A stretch of DNA of 64,000 bases, from positions 124,001 to 188,000 of IMG/VR virus record IMGVR_UViG_3300034358_000044; one strand, given 5' to 3'. The notes below the pieces were generated by a model that did no database searches, was not told the origin of the DNA, and was given only the letters and a program-made list of their open reading frames with translations. This stretch comes from a virus. The translations under genes and the position numbers were made by a program. Below are positions 41,744-50,577 of the stretch, piece after piece; within the stretch, counting starts at the first letter, position 1; each line of letters begins with the position of its first letter.

Positions 41744-44700
41744 ATGGCTGGTGAGCTTCCCCGTCCTGGCGTAGAGGTCCTCCAGACCTTCAAGACCGCC
41801 TCCCCGTCCTTCACTCGTCCCACTCTCGTGCCGTGCGCCGTTGGTCCTGCATTCGAGGTCATCAACGTTCTCTCATCTGATGGCACTCTGAACAGCAAGG
41901 CCAAGTACGGTTCGTACGCCCAGTTCGGTTCCGCCATCACCGAGAGCTCGTTCCCGGATCCCAGGAACAACATCGACGAGCTCAACGTTCTGGAAGAGTC
42001 CGTTCGTCCGTTCATGCTGTCAGGTGGAACTCTCACCGAGCTGCTGACGGACCCCGGCAGTGCCTTCCTGGCGACCAGCCATGGAGCGGGCAAGGCTGCG
42101 CTCACCTCCGAGGTCCCGTCTGGATTCGGAACCGGCCTGGCCCTTCAGGGCAAGGTACTCGTTCTCGCCATCGACCAGCCTGCTCGTCTCTCCACGGTCA
42201 AGGACGTCACTGTCACCTTCTCTGGTTCTTCGGCTCTCACTGCTGAGCAGTGCGCGTCGCAGATCAACCTCGCTGTCGGCCAGACGGTGGCCTTCGTGGT
42301 TGGAACCGGGCTCACCAAGCAAGTCCGCATCGTCTCCCCGACCTTCGGTGCGATGAGCTCGGTCACTGTTCGTGCTGGTGGTTCGGCCAACACTCTTCTC
42401 CAGCTCGGCTACAACAACGGTTCTGCCGCACATGAAGAGCGCGTCGAGGGTTCTGGTTTCTGCGGAGAGGACCAGAACGACAACACCACCAAGACGCCAT
42501 GGATCAAGTTCCGCCAAGGTTCGTACATGGTCGATGGTTCCACCATCGCCACTGCGCAGACCAAGGCTGGTCTCGTCAACATCGAGACCAACACCTTCGT
42601 CGCAGATTCCTGGGGTTCCGTGACGTTCGGCTCCAGCGGCACCTACGACCTGCGTGTGGGGGACTTCTTCTACGCTGATGGACTTCGTCCTGGAGGAGCT
42701 GAAGTCTCCAAGGTCGAGGCCTCCCGCTTCAAGCTGGGAACCATCAACGCGGCCCAGTCCATCGCTGACTCCAGCGGGAAGTACATCTCCAAGGTGTACG
42801 ACACCCTCCAGGTCGGGACGCTGTACGATGCCAATCCCCTGGCCCCATCATTCGCCTACTTCAAGGCGAACGACATCAACTGGAAGAGGGTGGCTCCCAC
42901 TGCGGCCGTGCTGACGGGTGCGGTACCTGCCTCAGCAGCCATCGCCGGTTCGCTCTCGGGCAGCGTCGGCAACTCCGGCCCCTACCTGGTCGCTGGGCTC
43001 ACTCTTCACTACGTCAGCACCATCGAAGGCGTGGACTACGAAGGCGTCTTCACCTTCACTGGTGGCCCGTACTCGGACGATGCAGGTCTCCCCGGGGCTG
43101 GCCTTCTCACCGCCATCGACAAGGTCGCTGCTCTCCTCAATGGGCACATCCCGGGTGTCTCGGTCGCCAGTTCGACTCCAGGAGTCGGCAACGGTGTCCT
43201 GAAGTTCGTCTGCTCCATCGCCGGCCGTCTGGACTCCATCACCATCAAGAAGGATGGAACGGCGAACGCGGCTCTCGGGTTCAGCACGAGCTCCGACACG
43301 ACGAGCTCCAACCAGGCCGATGCCTCGTTCACTGGGCTCACGGGCAAGTCGATGAGCTTCAAGCTGGACTCGAACCCCCACATCTACTCGGTGGGGTTCT
43401 CCAGCAACAGCATCGACCTGGCCGTCACGGAGATCAACCACGCTCTCGGAGCAGTAGTCGCCTCGAAGAGTTCTTCCGCGACTCCTTCCCTGGTGCTCAC
43501 CTCAACCCTGAAGGGCTCTGCCTCGAAGCTGGAGGTTCTGCAGACCAACCCCACCGGCGCCGAAGTGACCTTCGGGTTCGTGGCGGGAAGCAACACCGTC
43601 AGCTCGACTGGAAGCGGACGTCCGCTCCCTGATGCCTACCTGGACGATGCCAGCGTTCTGCACATCCAGAGCCAGGTTGTTCGTGACCTGGTGACCGGCT
43701 ACCCGCTCGATCCCAAGTTCAACACCGCTACGCTCTACATCCAGTTCAAGGCGCTGCGTCTGGATGTGACGGCAGTGGCCAAGGTGGCAGGTGTCCTTCG
43801 CATCTCGGACATCCCCACCCTGAGCGCCGTGCTGGACCCGCTCACTGAGGACAACCCTCTGGGCCTGGCCGCCTTCCTCATGATGATCAACGCCCCCACC
43901 TTCGAGGTGAAGCTGCTGGGCGTCGATGAAGTGACCGCTGCAGCGCCAATGGGCACTGGACCTGCCTACGCCCGAGCTGCCTCCCTGCTGGAGGCGGAAG
44001 AGGTCTACGCGCTCGCACCACTGACCCAGGACGAGGTCATCCACAGCCTCTGGGTGACGCACGCCACGGTGATGTCAGAGCCGGAGCAGGGCGGAGAGCG
44101 CATCGTCTTCTTCAACAAGAAGATGCCGACTCGGAAGAACCCCACGGTGGCTCTCTCTGGCACCCAGGGGAACAGCACCACCACCGTCAACCAAATGCTC
44201 CTGGACGGCAACCCAGCCCCGGGCCTGGTCGCTGCTGGGGTCAACTCCTCGCTCCCCATCCCTGAGAGCGCAGAGGTCTACCTGGAGTTCGAGGTGGGCG
44301 GTGAGCTCCGCAGGTACAGCGTGTCGTCCATCACGGGCGCCATGGTGAACCTGAGGACCAGCTTCTCCAGCACCGTCAACTCCGAGGGCTTCTACTCGAC
44401 CACGGGTCTCACCGAAGTCGTGGTGAATGCCTCGTACTCCCTGAAGGTGCGTGGGGCGAGCCTCACTGTCCCAGGCTCCAACCCTCCTCGACCGGACTAC
44501 TCGCTGCTCTCGACCACTGTGTCCGACGCCAATGCTGGGTACGGCAACCGCCGGGCCTACTCGGTCTTCCCGGACACGGTGAAGACCATCATCTCCGGCA
44601 TCGAGAAGTCCATCCCTGGCTACTACGCCTGCGCATGCATCGCCGGCATGGTGGCCGCCAAGCCTCCGCAGCAGGGCTTCACCAACTACCCCATGACCGG

Positions 44701-45133
44701 TCTCACGGGCGTGGCTGGTACGGAGAAGTTCTCCAAGAAGCAGCTCAACGTCATTGCTGGTGGTGGTACCTACATCCTGGCCCAGGATGCGAGCGATGGT
44801 CCGGTCTTCAGCCGCCACCAGCTCTCCACGGACACCTCCAGCATCGAGACCCGGGAGCTCTCCATCACCAAGGTGGTGGACTTCACGGCGAAGTTCCTCC
44901 GCCTCTCCATCAGGAAGTTCATCGGGTCGAACAACATCAACGATGGCCTGATGGACGCCCTCGGCACCACCATCAGTGCGGTGCTGAAGTTCCTGGAGAG
45001 CTCGGGAGTGCTGAGTGGGGCCAACCTGAACAACATCGTCCAGGACTCGGTGAACAAGGACACGGTCCTCATCGATGTGACTCTCGACGTCCCGTACCCC
45101 TGCAACTACATCCGGCTGACCCTGGCGGTGTAG
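41744..45133 (+). CDS. Tail sheath protein (very large)
   Basis: A 1129-residue product; most sheaths are 380-700. The N-terminus PGVEVLQTF and the C-terminal part (VDFTAKFLRLSIRKFIGSNN, ANLNNIVQDSVN, VTLDVPYPCNYIRLTLAV) are the conserved sheath ends. The middle holds inserted beta-rich domains with repeated motifs, e.g. VTVTFSGSSALTAEQCASQI near residue 170 and a similar search-like strand/helix unit near residue 460-600 (YEGVFTFTGGPYSDD; SMSFKLDSNPHIYSVG). These probably decorate the outside of the sheath. It contracts to drive the tube through the envelope. Confidence 0.9.
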   Translation: MAGELPRPGVEVLQTFKTASPSFTRPTLVPCAVGPAFEVINVLSSDGTLNSKAKYGSYAQFGSAITESSFPDPRNNIDELNVLEESVRPFMLSGGTLTELLTDPGSAFLATSHGAGKAALTSEVPSGFGTGLALQGKVLVLAIDQPARLSTVKDVTVTFSGSSALTAEQCASQINLAVGQTVAFVVGTGLTKQVRIVSPTFGAMSSVTVRAGGSANTLLQLGYNNGSAAHEERVEGSGFCGEDQNDNTTKTPWIKFRQGSYMVDGSTIATAQTKAGLVNIETNTFVADSWGSVTFGSSGTYDLRVGDFFYADGLRPGGAEVSKVEASRFKLGTINAAQSIADSSGKYISKVYDTLQVGTLYDANPLAPSFAYFKANDINWKRVAPTAAVLTGAVPASAAIAGSLSGSVGNSGPYLVAGLTLHYVSTIEGVDYEGVFTFTGGPYSDDAGLPGAGLLTAIDKVAALLNGHIPGVSVASSTPGVGNGVLKFVCSIAGRLDSITIKKDGTANAALGFSTSSDTTSSNQADASFTGLTGKSMSFKLDSNPHIYSVGFSSNSIDLAVTEINHALGAVVASKSSSATPSLVLTSTLKGSASKLEVLQTNPTGAEVTFGFVAGSNTVSSTGSGRPLPDAYLDDASVLHIQSQVVRDLVTGYPLDPKFNTATLYIQFKALRLDVTAVAKVAGVLRISDIPTLSAVLDPLTEDNPLGLAAFLMMINAPTFEVKLLGVDEVTAAAPMGTGPAYARAASLLEAEEVYALAPLTQDEVIHSLWVTHATVMSEPEQGGERIVFFNKKMPTRKNPTVALSGTQGNSTTTVNQMLLDGNPAPGLVAAGVNSSLPIPESAEVYLEFEVGGELRRYSVSSITGAMVNLRTSFSSTVNSEGFYSTTGLTEVVVNASYSLKVRGASLTVPGSNPPRPDYSLLSTTVSDANAGYGNRRAYSVFPDTVKTIISGIEKSIPGYYACACIAGMVAAKPPQQGFTNYPMTGLTGVAGTEKFSKKQLNVIAGGGTYILAQDASDGPVFSRHQLSTDTSSIETRELSITKVVDFTAKFLRLSIRKFIGSNNINDGLMDALGTTISAVLKFLESSGVLSGANLNNIVQDSVNKDTVLIDVTLDVPYPCNYIRLTLAV

Positions 45134-45167
45134 TGAGTTCTTCACCTGGACTTGAAGGAGAAAGCTG

Positions 45168-45863
45168 ATGACGACCATCACCAACTGGAGCCCTTACACC
45201 GACAAGGTGGACAACTCATCTGGACTCGGTGAGGGCCGATTCATCTCTGGAGCCTTCACCATGGTCGCAGCCGGCCCGCCTCGGCTGGCGACTGTGGGCC
45301 TGGGGGTCAAGTCCTCCAACTGGGCACTCCCCATCGGAGTCGTCCAGAACTTCAACCTGAGCCACAACCGGCAGTTCGCCAGGTTCTTCGAGCTCGGCTC
45401 TGAGCGCAGCTACTTCATCTCGGGTCGCACCATGGCTCAGGCAGGCTTCGGGCGCGTGATGTACCACGGCCCCTCGCTCCTGCGGATGATGTACTCGTTC
45501 TACAACGATGCGCTGCCGCCCACTCTGGTTCCCACCTTCGGTGTGGATCCATCTGTCGCTGCGCTCGTGGCCAACCAGCACAACGTCCAGATCCCTCCAG
45601 GGTACGAGAACATCTACCTCAACCTGGCGTCGGATCTCTTCAGCCAGCCCTGTGGAGTCCTGGTCTACATGAAGGACTCCAACGAGAAGACGGTGGCCGC
45701 CGTCTACCTGGAAGAGACGTACATCCCCTCTCACAGCATCGCGGTGGATGCTCAGGGAGTGGTGGTCCAGGAGCAGGTGTCCCTGCAGCCCGAGCGTGTG
45801 GTGCCCATTGCCGTACCGTCAGTGGCGCTCCTCACCGCGACGATGCCAGGCGCAGTCAGCTAG
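45168..45863 (+). CDS. Tail tube protein
   Basis: The 231-residue product follows the sheath with a strong AAGGAG site. It contains NFNLSHNRQFARFFELGSER and SYFISGRT, a pattern typical of myovirus tube proteins of this type, plus an all-beta composition. The C-terminal extension of about 20 residues is Val/Pro-rich. A terminator hairpin follows at 45886-45915. Confidence 0.85.
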   Translation: MTTITNWSPYTDKVDNSSGLGEGRFISGAFTMVAAGPPRLATVGLGVKSSNWALPIGVVQNFNLSHNRQFARFFELGSERSYFISGRTMAQAGFGRVMYHGPSLLRMMYSFYNDALPPTLVPTFGVDPSVAALVANQHNVQIPPGYENIYLNLASDLFSQPCGVLVYMKDSNEKTVAAVYLEETYIPSHSIAVDAQGVVVQEQVSLQPERVVPIAVPSVALLTATMPGAVS

Positions 45864-45885
45864 GCTCTGAGGGCTAAAAGAAGGA

Positions 45886-45915
45886 GGGTCGGCCTCTTGG
45901 TGGAGGGGCCGGCCC
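45886..45915. terminator. Bidirectional hairpin terminator after the tail tube gene
   Basis: GGGTCGGCCTC pairs with GAGGGGCCGGCCC-type sequence (11 pairs, two G-U), followed on the plus strand by TTCGTCTTTCT. It separates the rightward tail genes from the leftward cold-shock gene. Confidence 0.75.
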
Positions 45916-45924
45916 TTCGTCTTT

Positions 45925-46131
45925 CTACTCGGCCTTCTGGACCTGCTCTGCCTGAGGCCCCTTGGCGCCCGTGGTGAGTTCGTAGGTGACGCGATCCCCC
46001 TCTGCCAGGGTGCGGAAGCCCTTCATCATGATGGAGGTGTGGTGGACGAAGACGTCCTTGCCACCCGAGTCCGGCACGATGAAGCCGAAGCCCTTTGCGT
46101 CATTGAACCACTTCACAGTGCCTGTTGCCAT
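45925..46131 (-). CDS. Cold-shock domain protein (CspA family)
   Basis: The 68-residue product starts [20 protein letters not shown] at the ATG at 46131, preceded by AAGGAG. It has both RNA-binding motifs: KGFGFI (RNP1) and VFVHHTSI (RNP2). Length and sequence match bacterial CspA proteins, which bind single-stranded nucleic acid and melt RNA secondary structure. A likely host-derived gene, now between phage terminators, with composition like its neighbours. Confidence 0.95.
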   Translation of the reverse strand: MATGTVKWFNDAKGFGFIVPDSGGKDVFVHHTSIMMKGFRTLAEGDRVTYELTTGAKGPQAEQVQKAE

Positions 46132-46191
46132 TTCCACTTCTCCTTGGACAATCATTCTCCATGTCAGAAGGGGATGTGGGTAGCAAAAGAA

Positions 46192-46221
46192 GAAGCCCTC
46201 CCACTTGCGCAGGAGGGCTTC
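46192..46221. terminator. Hairpin terminator of the leftward MPRGVYDR gene
   Basis: A perfect 10-bp stem GAAGCCCTCC / GGAGGGCTTC; on the minus strand it is followed by TTCTTTTGC. It lies between the gene ending at 46268 and the cold-shock gene. Confidence 0.8.
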
Positions 46222-46267
46222 CGAATGGCACGCCCATGGGAGGGGAAGCTGGGAGCGCCTCTCTTCG

Positions 46268-46696
46268 TTACGCCTGACCGTTCGGCGCGACGGGGTTGAA
46301 CGGTGCGGCCTGCTGCACGGGAGCCGGGAGCTGGACAGGAGCCGGAGCCTGGACCTGGCGAGCCGGATCGATGACCTTCTTCTGCATCTCCAGGGTGGAG
46401 GCGATGAGCTTGTCCAGCCCATCGGTGATGAGGGAGTCGATCTTGCTGACGATGAGGGTGTTGGCGGTGGGCCCAGTGAAGTTGCTACGCAGGGCTGCCA
46501 GGTCGATGAGCTTCATGACCGAGACACCTCCGCCAGACGGCACGAGGCTGATCTCCGCCTTCTCCGTGGATGCAGACGCCAGCTTGGCGGCCTTCTTGGA
46601 ACCGTACGGAGCACGCGCCTTCTTCACCTTCGGCTCGGTCTCGGTCTTCTCACTGCGCTTTGCTGCCTTCGAACGATCGTAGACTCCACGTGGCAT
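46268..46696 (-). CDS. MPRGVYDR-type putative DNA-binding protein
   Basis: The 142-residue product starts [20 protein letters not shown], a basic N-terminus recurring in small phage and bacterial DNA-binding proteins, followed by Lys-rich and Ala-rich regions. A central helix region ([36 protein letters not shown]) may oligomerise; the end is Pro/Gln/Ala-rich. It has its own terminator. Nucleoid-like or regulatory function is possible. Confidence 0.6.
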   Translation of the reverse strand: MPRGVYDRSKAAKRSEKTETEPKVKKARAPYGSKKAAKLASASTEKAEISLVPSGGGVSVMKLIDLAALRSNFTGPTANTLIVSKIDSLITDGLDKLIASTLEMQKKVIDPARQVQAPAPVQLPAPVQQAAPFNPVAPNGQA

Positions 46697-46729
46697 GGTA
46701 GTTCCTTTTGCTGTTGCGGTTGGTGGACT

Positions 46730-46930
46730 TCACTTCGTGTTTATGTCTCTAGTCGGTGAAAAGCAAGAACGAGACGGACTCTCCAGGAATTCCCTGACCA
46801 TCTCTCTGACCAGGTGACCCTTGGACAGCTTCTTGCCTGTTTGCTGATACAGCTCCTGCCTCATCTTCTCCAGGCTCTCACTGAGCTCCGGAGTGAGCCT
46901 CAAGTCGATGCGGTAGTAGTTCTCTGGCAT
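46730..46930 (-). CDS. Ribbon-helix-helix-like small protein
   Basis: The 66-residue product starts MPENYYRIDLRLTPELSESL with one strand (YRIDLRLT) followed by two helices (SESLEKMRQELYQQTG; SKGHLVREMVREFL), as in Arc/MetJ-type repressors. The ATG overlaps the stop of the vWA gene (TGATG). It could autoregulate the leftward operon. Confidence 0.6.
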   Translation of the reverse strand: MPENYYRIDLRLTPELSESLEKMRQELYQQTGKKLSKGHLVREMVREFLESPSRSCFSPTRDINTK

Positions 46931-48771
46931 CAAGTGGTCCTGAGGTAACTCACGAAAGACTTCTTAGCAAGAGCAATCAGAGAATTGAAGAGGTCTTCCT
47001 GATTCTCAGAGACCCGCTCCCAGAATCGAGGATGCCCGAACATCAGGGTGGCCGCTGCATCATTCACCTCATACCCAGAGAGGAGCCCAACCGTGTTTAC
47101 TCCTTTCTTTCTGCCAGCTTGGATGTGCCTAGCGACCTCGACGAAGAGGCTCTCGCTGTCCTTGGAGTGGGAAGAGCGTAGGCTGGTGGGGTATCCATCG
47201 GTCAAGACGAGAAGGTGTTGAACGGACCCAGGCATTCCGTGAAGTCGTCGTATGGAGACATCGACTGCCTGTGGGAGAGGAGTCAGCCCCCAGACGTCTC
47301 CCACTCCTGGCCCGGAGTAGCCCTTCTCTGGGTTCTCGAACCGCAGCATCGAGGCTACCCCATGCTCGGTAGAAGTGAAGCCCCATACCTCCAACCGCGT
47401 GGTGGGGAACTTCATTGCCTTCGAGATGACTTTGCACGCCCGCGAAACCGTACGCCACTTCTCCCTCATTGAGCCGCTCATGTCCAAGAGGATGATGGCG
47501 GAGAAGCCCTTCGAGCTCTCCTCGTCCACGAAGATGTCCGTGTTGGAGGAACCGTTGAGGAAGTCGATATACGCCTGTGGATCCAGAGTGGAGCCTGAGT
47601 CGGAGGTCACCTGCCTCTTCCTGTCCATCAGCCTCGTGAAGGAGTGGCGCAGGGTCTGGACGATCTGTTCATCTGATGGGTACAGAACAAGGTCATCTAC
47701 CTCACTGGCCTTCACCAGGCGTACCTCGACACTTCCCTCCAGCCCCTTCAGGAGTCGCTGACTGGGGGTGAGCACCTTGGAGCGGTTCTTGAGCTCAGAC
47801 AGGATGCGCTCGACATCGAGCTGACTTCGCTCAAGAACCTTCTCGACCTGGGTCGGGTTGGAGACGCCCATGGCCATGCTCACCATGGACGCGGTGCTCT
47901 CCCACTCCGGGTCCAGCCCGACTGGCTGGACGGTCATGTCCCCCATGCTCCAAGAGGCATTCAACTGCTTGGTGTGGTGGGAGGGCTTGGTGGAGCCGTG
48001 GTGAAGCTTGATGAGGGAGGTGACCTGGAGGGCCCCTTCCTCTGGAGTTACGCGAGCAGCGCCCTCAGGGGCCTTCTGGAAGGGCGTTGGAGTCCCTGAT
48101 GAGGGAATGTACTGAATCGGTTTCGGCGGCAGGAGGTTGTAGGACTTGGGCGTGGTGTGAAGCATCGAGACATCCCGCAGCGTGGACTCGATGACCCACC
48201 GAGCGGCCAACAGGCAAGTGGGGAAGCCTCGAAGGATGACCTTGCTGACTGCATCCTTCAGGGTTCCCTTGTAGCGCATCCACTCGCTGCGATTCATTTT
48301 GTCCTCAAGGCCCAGAGCCAGTCCCATAAGGAACATGATGATGTCGTGCTGGTACCTCCCCGAGTCGAGGATGATGCGTCTCCACCTGTCCTGAATGGCC
48401 CCCGCCGAGTGGGGATAGATGAGCTTCCACAGTGAGCAGACCCGGAGGTCGTCTAGCCCATTCACCAGGAGGTGGATGAACTCGCCCATCATCAGCTCGT
48501 TCAGGTCCGGGAGCCGCGCCTTCAGAGCTGCAGCGTAGCTATCCGAGAATTGGGTACGAGCTCGGATGTTCGACTTGAAGACGATGTGCTGCCACTCGTG
48601 GGCCAGGATGAGCTCGGCCTCTGGATCCTCGATGGGAATGGAGATGAAGGTCTCGGTATCCGTCCTCCCAGGAGGGTTGTCGTAGAGAAGCGTGAGGTCT
48701 TTTCCTCTCAGACCACAGAAGATTTGATGCGTGCGGCTGATGATGTCGATTGTTTGCTGTCGATCGGGCAT
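46930..48771 (-). CDS. vWA-domain protein with HExxH site (DUF2201/CobT-like), MoxR partner
   Basis: The start at ATG 48771 overlaps the upstream ATPase stop (TAATG); 613 residues. The N-terminal domain has AHEWQH (His58, Glu59, His62), a HExxH-like metallopeptidase site. The C-terminal von Willebrand A domain has a MIDAS, LLDMSGSM (about residue 428), with the later Thr/Asp ligands probable in LTPLP and VLTDGYP. This pairing occurs in uncharacterised vWA proteins beside MoxR ATPases, thought to act as chaperones for complex assembly or metal insertion. Confidence 0.8.
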   Translation of the reverse strand: MPDRQQTIDIISRTHQIFCGLRGKDLTLLYDNPPGRTDTETFISIPIEDPEAELILAHEWQHIVFKSNIRARTQFSDSYAAALKARLPDLNELMMGEFIHLLVNGLDDLRVCSLWKLIYPHSAGAIQDRWRRIILDSGRYQHDIIMFLMGLALGLEDKMNRSEWMRYKGTLKDAVSKVILRGFPTCLLAARWVIESTLRDVSMLHTTPKSYNLLPPKPIQYIPSSGTPTPFQKAPEGAARVTPEEGALQVTSLIKLHHGSTKPSHHTKQLNASWSMGDMTVQPVGLDPEWESTASMVSMAMGVSNPTQVEKVLERSQLDVERILSELKNRSKVLTPSQRLLKGLEGSVEVRLVKASEVDDLVLYPSDEQIVQTLRHSFTRLMDRKRQVTSDSGSTLDPQAYIDFLNGSSNTDIFVDEESSKGFSAIILLDMSGSMREKWRTVSRACKVISKAMKFPTTRLEVWGFTSTEHGVASMLRFENPEKGYSGPGVGDVWGLTPLPQAVDVSIRRLHGMPGSVQHLLVLTDGYPTSLRSSHSKDSESLFVEVARHIQAGRKKGVNTVGLLSGYEVNDAAATLMFGHPRFWERVSENQEDLFNSLIALAKKSFVSYLRTT

Positions 48772-49703
48772 TAGACGGGTCTTCGTCGAAGATGGAGATT
48801 GGTGGAGACACTCATCCGAGTGATGTCCTCGATGCGCTTGAGCACCAGTGCCCTGTCCTCGGAGGAGAACTTCTGCCCCACGAGGAACAAGGTGTCTTCC
48901 CATCCCAGGCGAGAGTAGACGTGGAGTAGCTGCACCAGGTCCCTGGGAGATAGAGAGTAGGCCGTTGCTTCTTGTCGAGTCTCTCGTGCGATGGCGATGA
49001 GGTTCTGGAGAATCTCATCAGGGATGACAACTCCCTCGGGGCTCATCTCCTGGAGAATGCGCTTCTCTGCACCAGGAGGTGGGTACGGCATGTCGATTTC
49101 AATGAAGCGGCTCTTCAGGTCCTCATTGAGCTCGTACGTTCCACCGTAGGGACCAGAGGGATTCATCGTACCGGTGACGAAGAGCTTGCAGCCTGGGTTG
49201 AGCTCCAGTCGCCAGCTCAGTTCAGGAATCTCTATCTTCTTTCTGAAGTCGGTGAGGGCGTTGAGTTCTTTCTGGCGCTGAGGACTCAGGGCGTTAAGCT
49301 CCTCGAATACCAGCATGGCCGCCCCCACCTCATTGGCGACCTGGATGGCGTTGGACACAGTCCCCAGGACGAAAGGGGTCGATCCGTTCTTTGCAACGAA
49401 GCCTCCCTTCAGATGCCGTTCCTTGGTCTCCTCGGAGCAATCCAAGGAGAGGTAAGGAAGTTGGTTCTGCTCCGCCAAGTAGGCGAACAGCAGGCTTTTC
49501 CCGTTGCCCTTGGCCCCAGTCAGGAGGATGTTGGGCGGGTCGAAGGTGCGGGTGACGGGGTTGAAGCAGAGCCGCTGCAGCATGGGTAGCAGCTCGAAGG
49601 TGTCGACGTACTTCAACCCCCGGGTCATTTTCAGATCGCTGGGTGTCAAGTACCTCACCTCCACCCCACTGACTTGTAGTATTCCGCTTCCCAGCTGATT
49701 CAT
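48771..49703 (-). CDS. MoxR/CobS-type AAA+ ATPase
   Basis: The 310-residue product starts MNQLGSGILQVSGVEVRYLT. It has Walker A, LTGAKGNGKS (61-70), Walker B, MLVFEELN (130-137), sensor-like FVTGTMNPSG, an arginine-finger-like DLKSRF and a C-terminal lid (TAYSLSPRDLVQLLHVYSRL). It is a MoxR/CobS-type remodelling ATPase. The overlapping vWA gene downstream is its expected partner. Its start has a recurrent GGTATAAGG motif 37 bases upstream. Confidence 0.85.
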   Translation of the reverse strand: MNQLGSGILQVSGVEVRYLTPSDLKMTRGLKYVDTFELLPMLQRLCFNPVTRTFDPPNILLTGAKGNGKSLLFAYLAEQNQLPYLSLDCSEETKERHLKGGFVAKNGSTPFVLGTVSNAIQVANEVGAAMLVFEELNALSPQRQKELNALTDFRKKIEIPELSWRLELNPGCKLFVTGTMNPSGPYGGTYELNEDLKSRFIEIDMPYPPPGAEKRILQEMSPEGVVIPDEILQNLIAIARETRQEATAYSLSPRDLVQLLHVYSRLGWEDTLFLVGQKFSSEDRALVLKRIEDITRMSVSTNLHLRRRPV

Positions 49704-49740
49704 TCGGTCCCCTCGTGTGTTATGGTGAACTAGTCGGTGG

Positions 49741-49749
49741 CCTTATACC
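49741..49749 (-). promoter_or_regulatory. Leftward motif GGTATAAGG
   Basis: GGTATAAGG on the minus strand 37 bases before the ATPase ATG. Fourth copy of GG[C/T/G]ATAAGG; no clear inverted repeat follows, but a CACCGACTAG element does, also seen near 46750 before the gene at 46268-46696. Confidence 0.4.
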
Positions 49750-49782
49750 GAGAAGTGGCACTTCTTTGGCAGGAGTAGCTCT

Positions 49783-50091
49783 ATGGCTGAAGAGGTTCTT
49801 CTATCCGACCGACTCTGCTCAGGAGACCGTCCATCGGTCCTGGCTGCAGGGATGGTTCTCGCTCAAGCACTTCGCAAGATGAAGGTTGTCGTCTTCATGG
49901 TGGACGCTCTCGGGCAAGTTGTTCTCATGCCCTCGGAGAGCGTCCAAGTTCTTGCATATCCCCACGTCCCCGATTCCGACCTCGACGCTCTCCCGGAGGA
50001 TGAGGCCATTGCCTTGATGGTCTCAGAGAGCAGAGTTGAAGAGCACATCCTCCGCTACCTCGCCGGCCGACATTCGAGAGGAGTTTCCTGA
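49783..50091 (+). CDS. Unknown 102-residue protein
   Basis: It starts MAEEVLLSDRLCSGDRPSVL with AGGAG upstream. The sequence is an alpha/beta mix (KVVVFMVDALGQVVLMPSES) with an acidic end region. Its stop overlaps the next ATG. It could be a small regulator; not recognised. Confidence 0.55.
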   Translation: MAEEVLLSDRLCSGDRPSVLAAGMVLAQALRKMKVVVFMVDALGQVVLMPSESVQVLAYPHVPDSDLDALPEDEAIALMVSESRVEEHILRYLAGRHSRGVS

Positions 50092-50354
50092 TGCCCGGAG
50101 CTTACTGCGACTGGGAGCCATGCGAATGGCTTCAGCGTTTCGTCACAGACTTGATGCCCAAGGAAGTGAGCCCAGAGACAGTTCAGATGCTCACGCTCAC
50201 TCCACCTAACAAGTGCAAGAAGAAGATGGCACCTGTTCAGCGAGTGACATTCTACTACTGCCCCTTCTGTGGAACCCGCCTCTCGGGCAACAAGGAAATC
50301 CTCGAATGGGTCCACAAGAAACAGGGTCAACAGGCTCGTGCCTCGGTGAGTTGA
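50091..50354 (+). CDS. Zinc-ribbon small protein
   Basis: The 87-residue product starts MPGAYCDWEPCEWLQRFVTD. It has FYYCPFCGTRLSGNK, a CxxC half-site with the other Cys pair probably CDWEPC or CKKK, giving a zinc ribbon. Translation is coupled to the previous gene. The function is unknown; nucleic-acid binding is common for this fold. Confidence 0.65.
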   Translation: MPGAYCDWEPCEWLQRFVTDLMPKEVSPETVQMLTLTPPNKCKKKMAPVQRVTFYYCPFCGTRLSGNKEILEWVHKKQGQQARASVS

Positions 50355-50577
50355 TGTGGGTGAAGTAGATTCTTCCCACTGTCGGCGCGCCTGAATACAC
50401 TCCAGCTAGTTCGTGAGGACTTTCGGTCTGCCCGACCGTATGGATCTACAGGTGGGATTGGCACTACCCATTCTGTGGCTTTCGAAAAGAAAGGTGCCGA
50501 GACGTTCCTGTAGCATCCAACGTCCAGTGTTCGGGGACATAACCGCTCTACCGCTCTAAACCTCAAGGAGTTCACAC
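50355..50577. other. Intergenic region before the fibre block
   Basis: 223 bases with no open frame that I would call. A small hairpin CGGTC-TGCCC-GACCG lies near 50424-50438. The fibre gene has AAGGAG ahead of its ATG. No confident promoter is seen. Confidence 0.4.
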
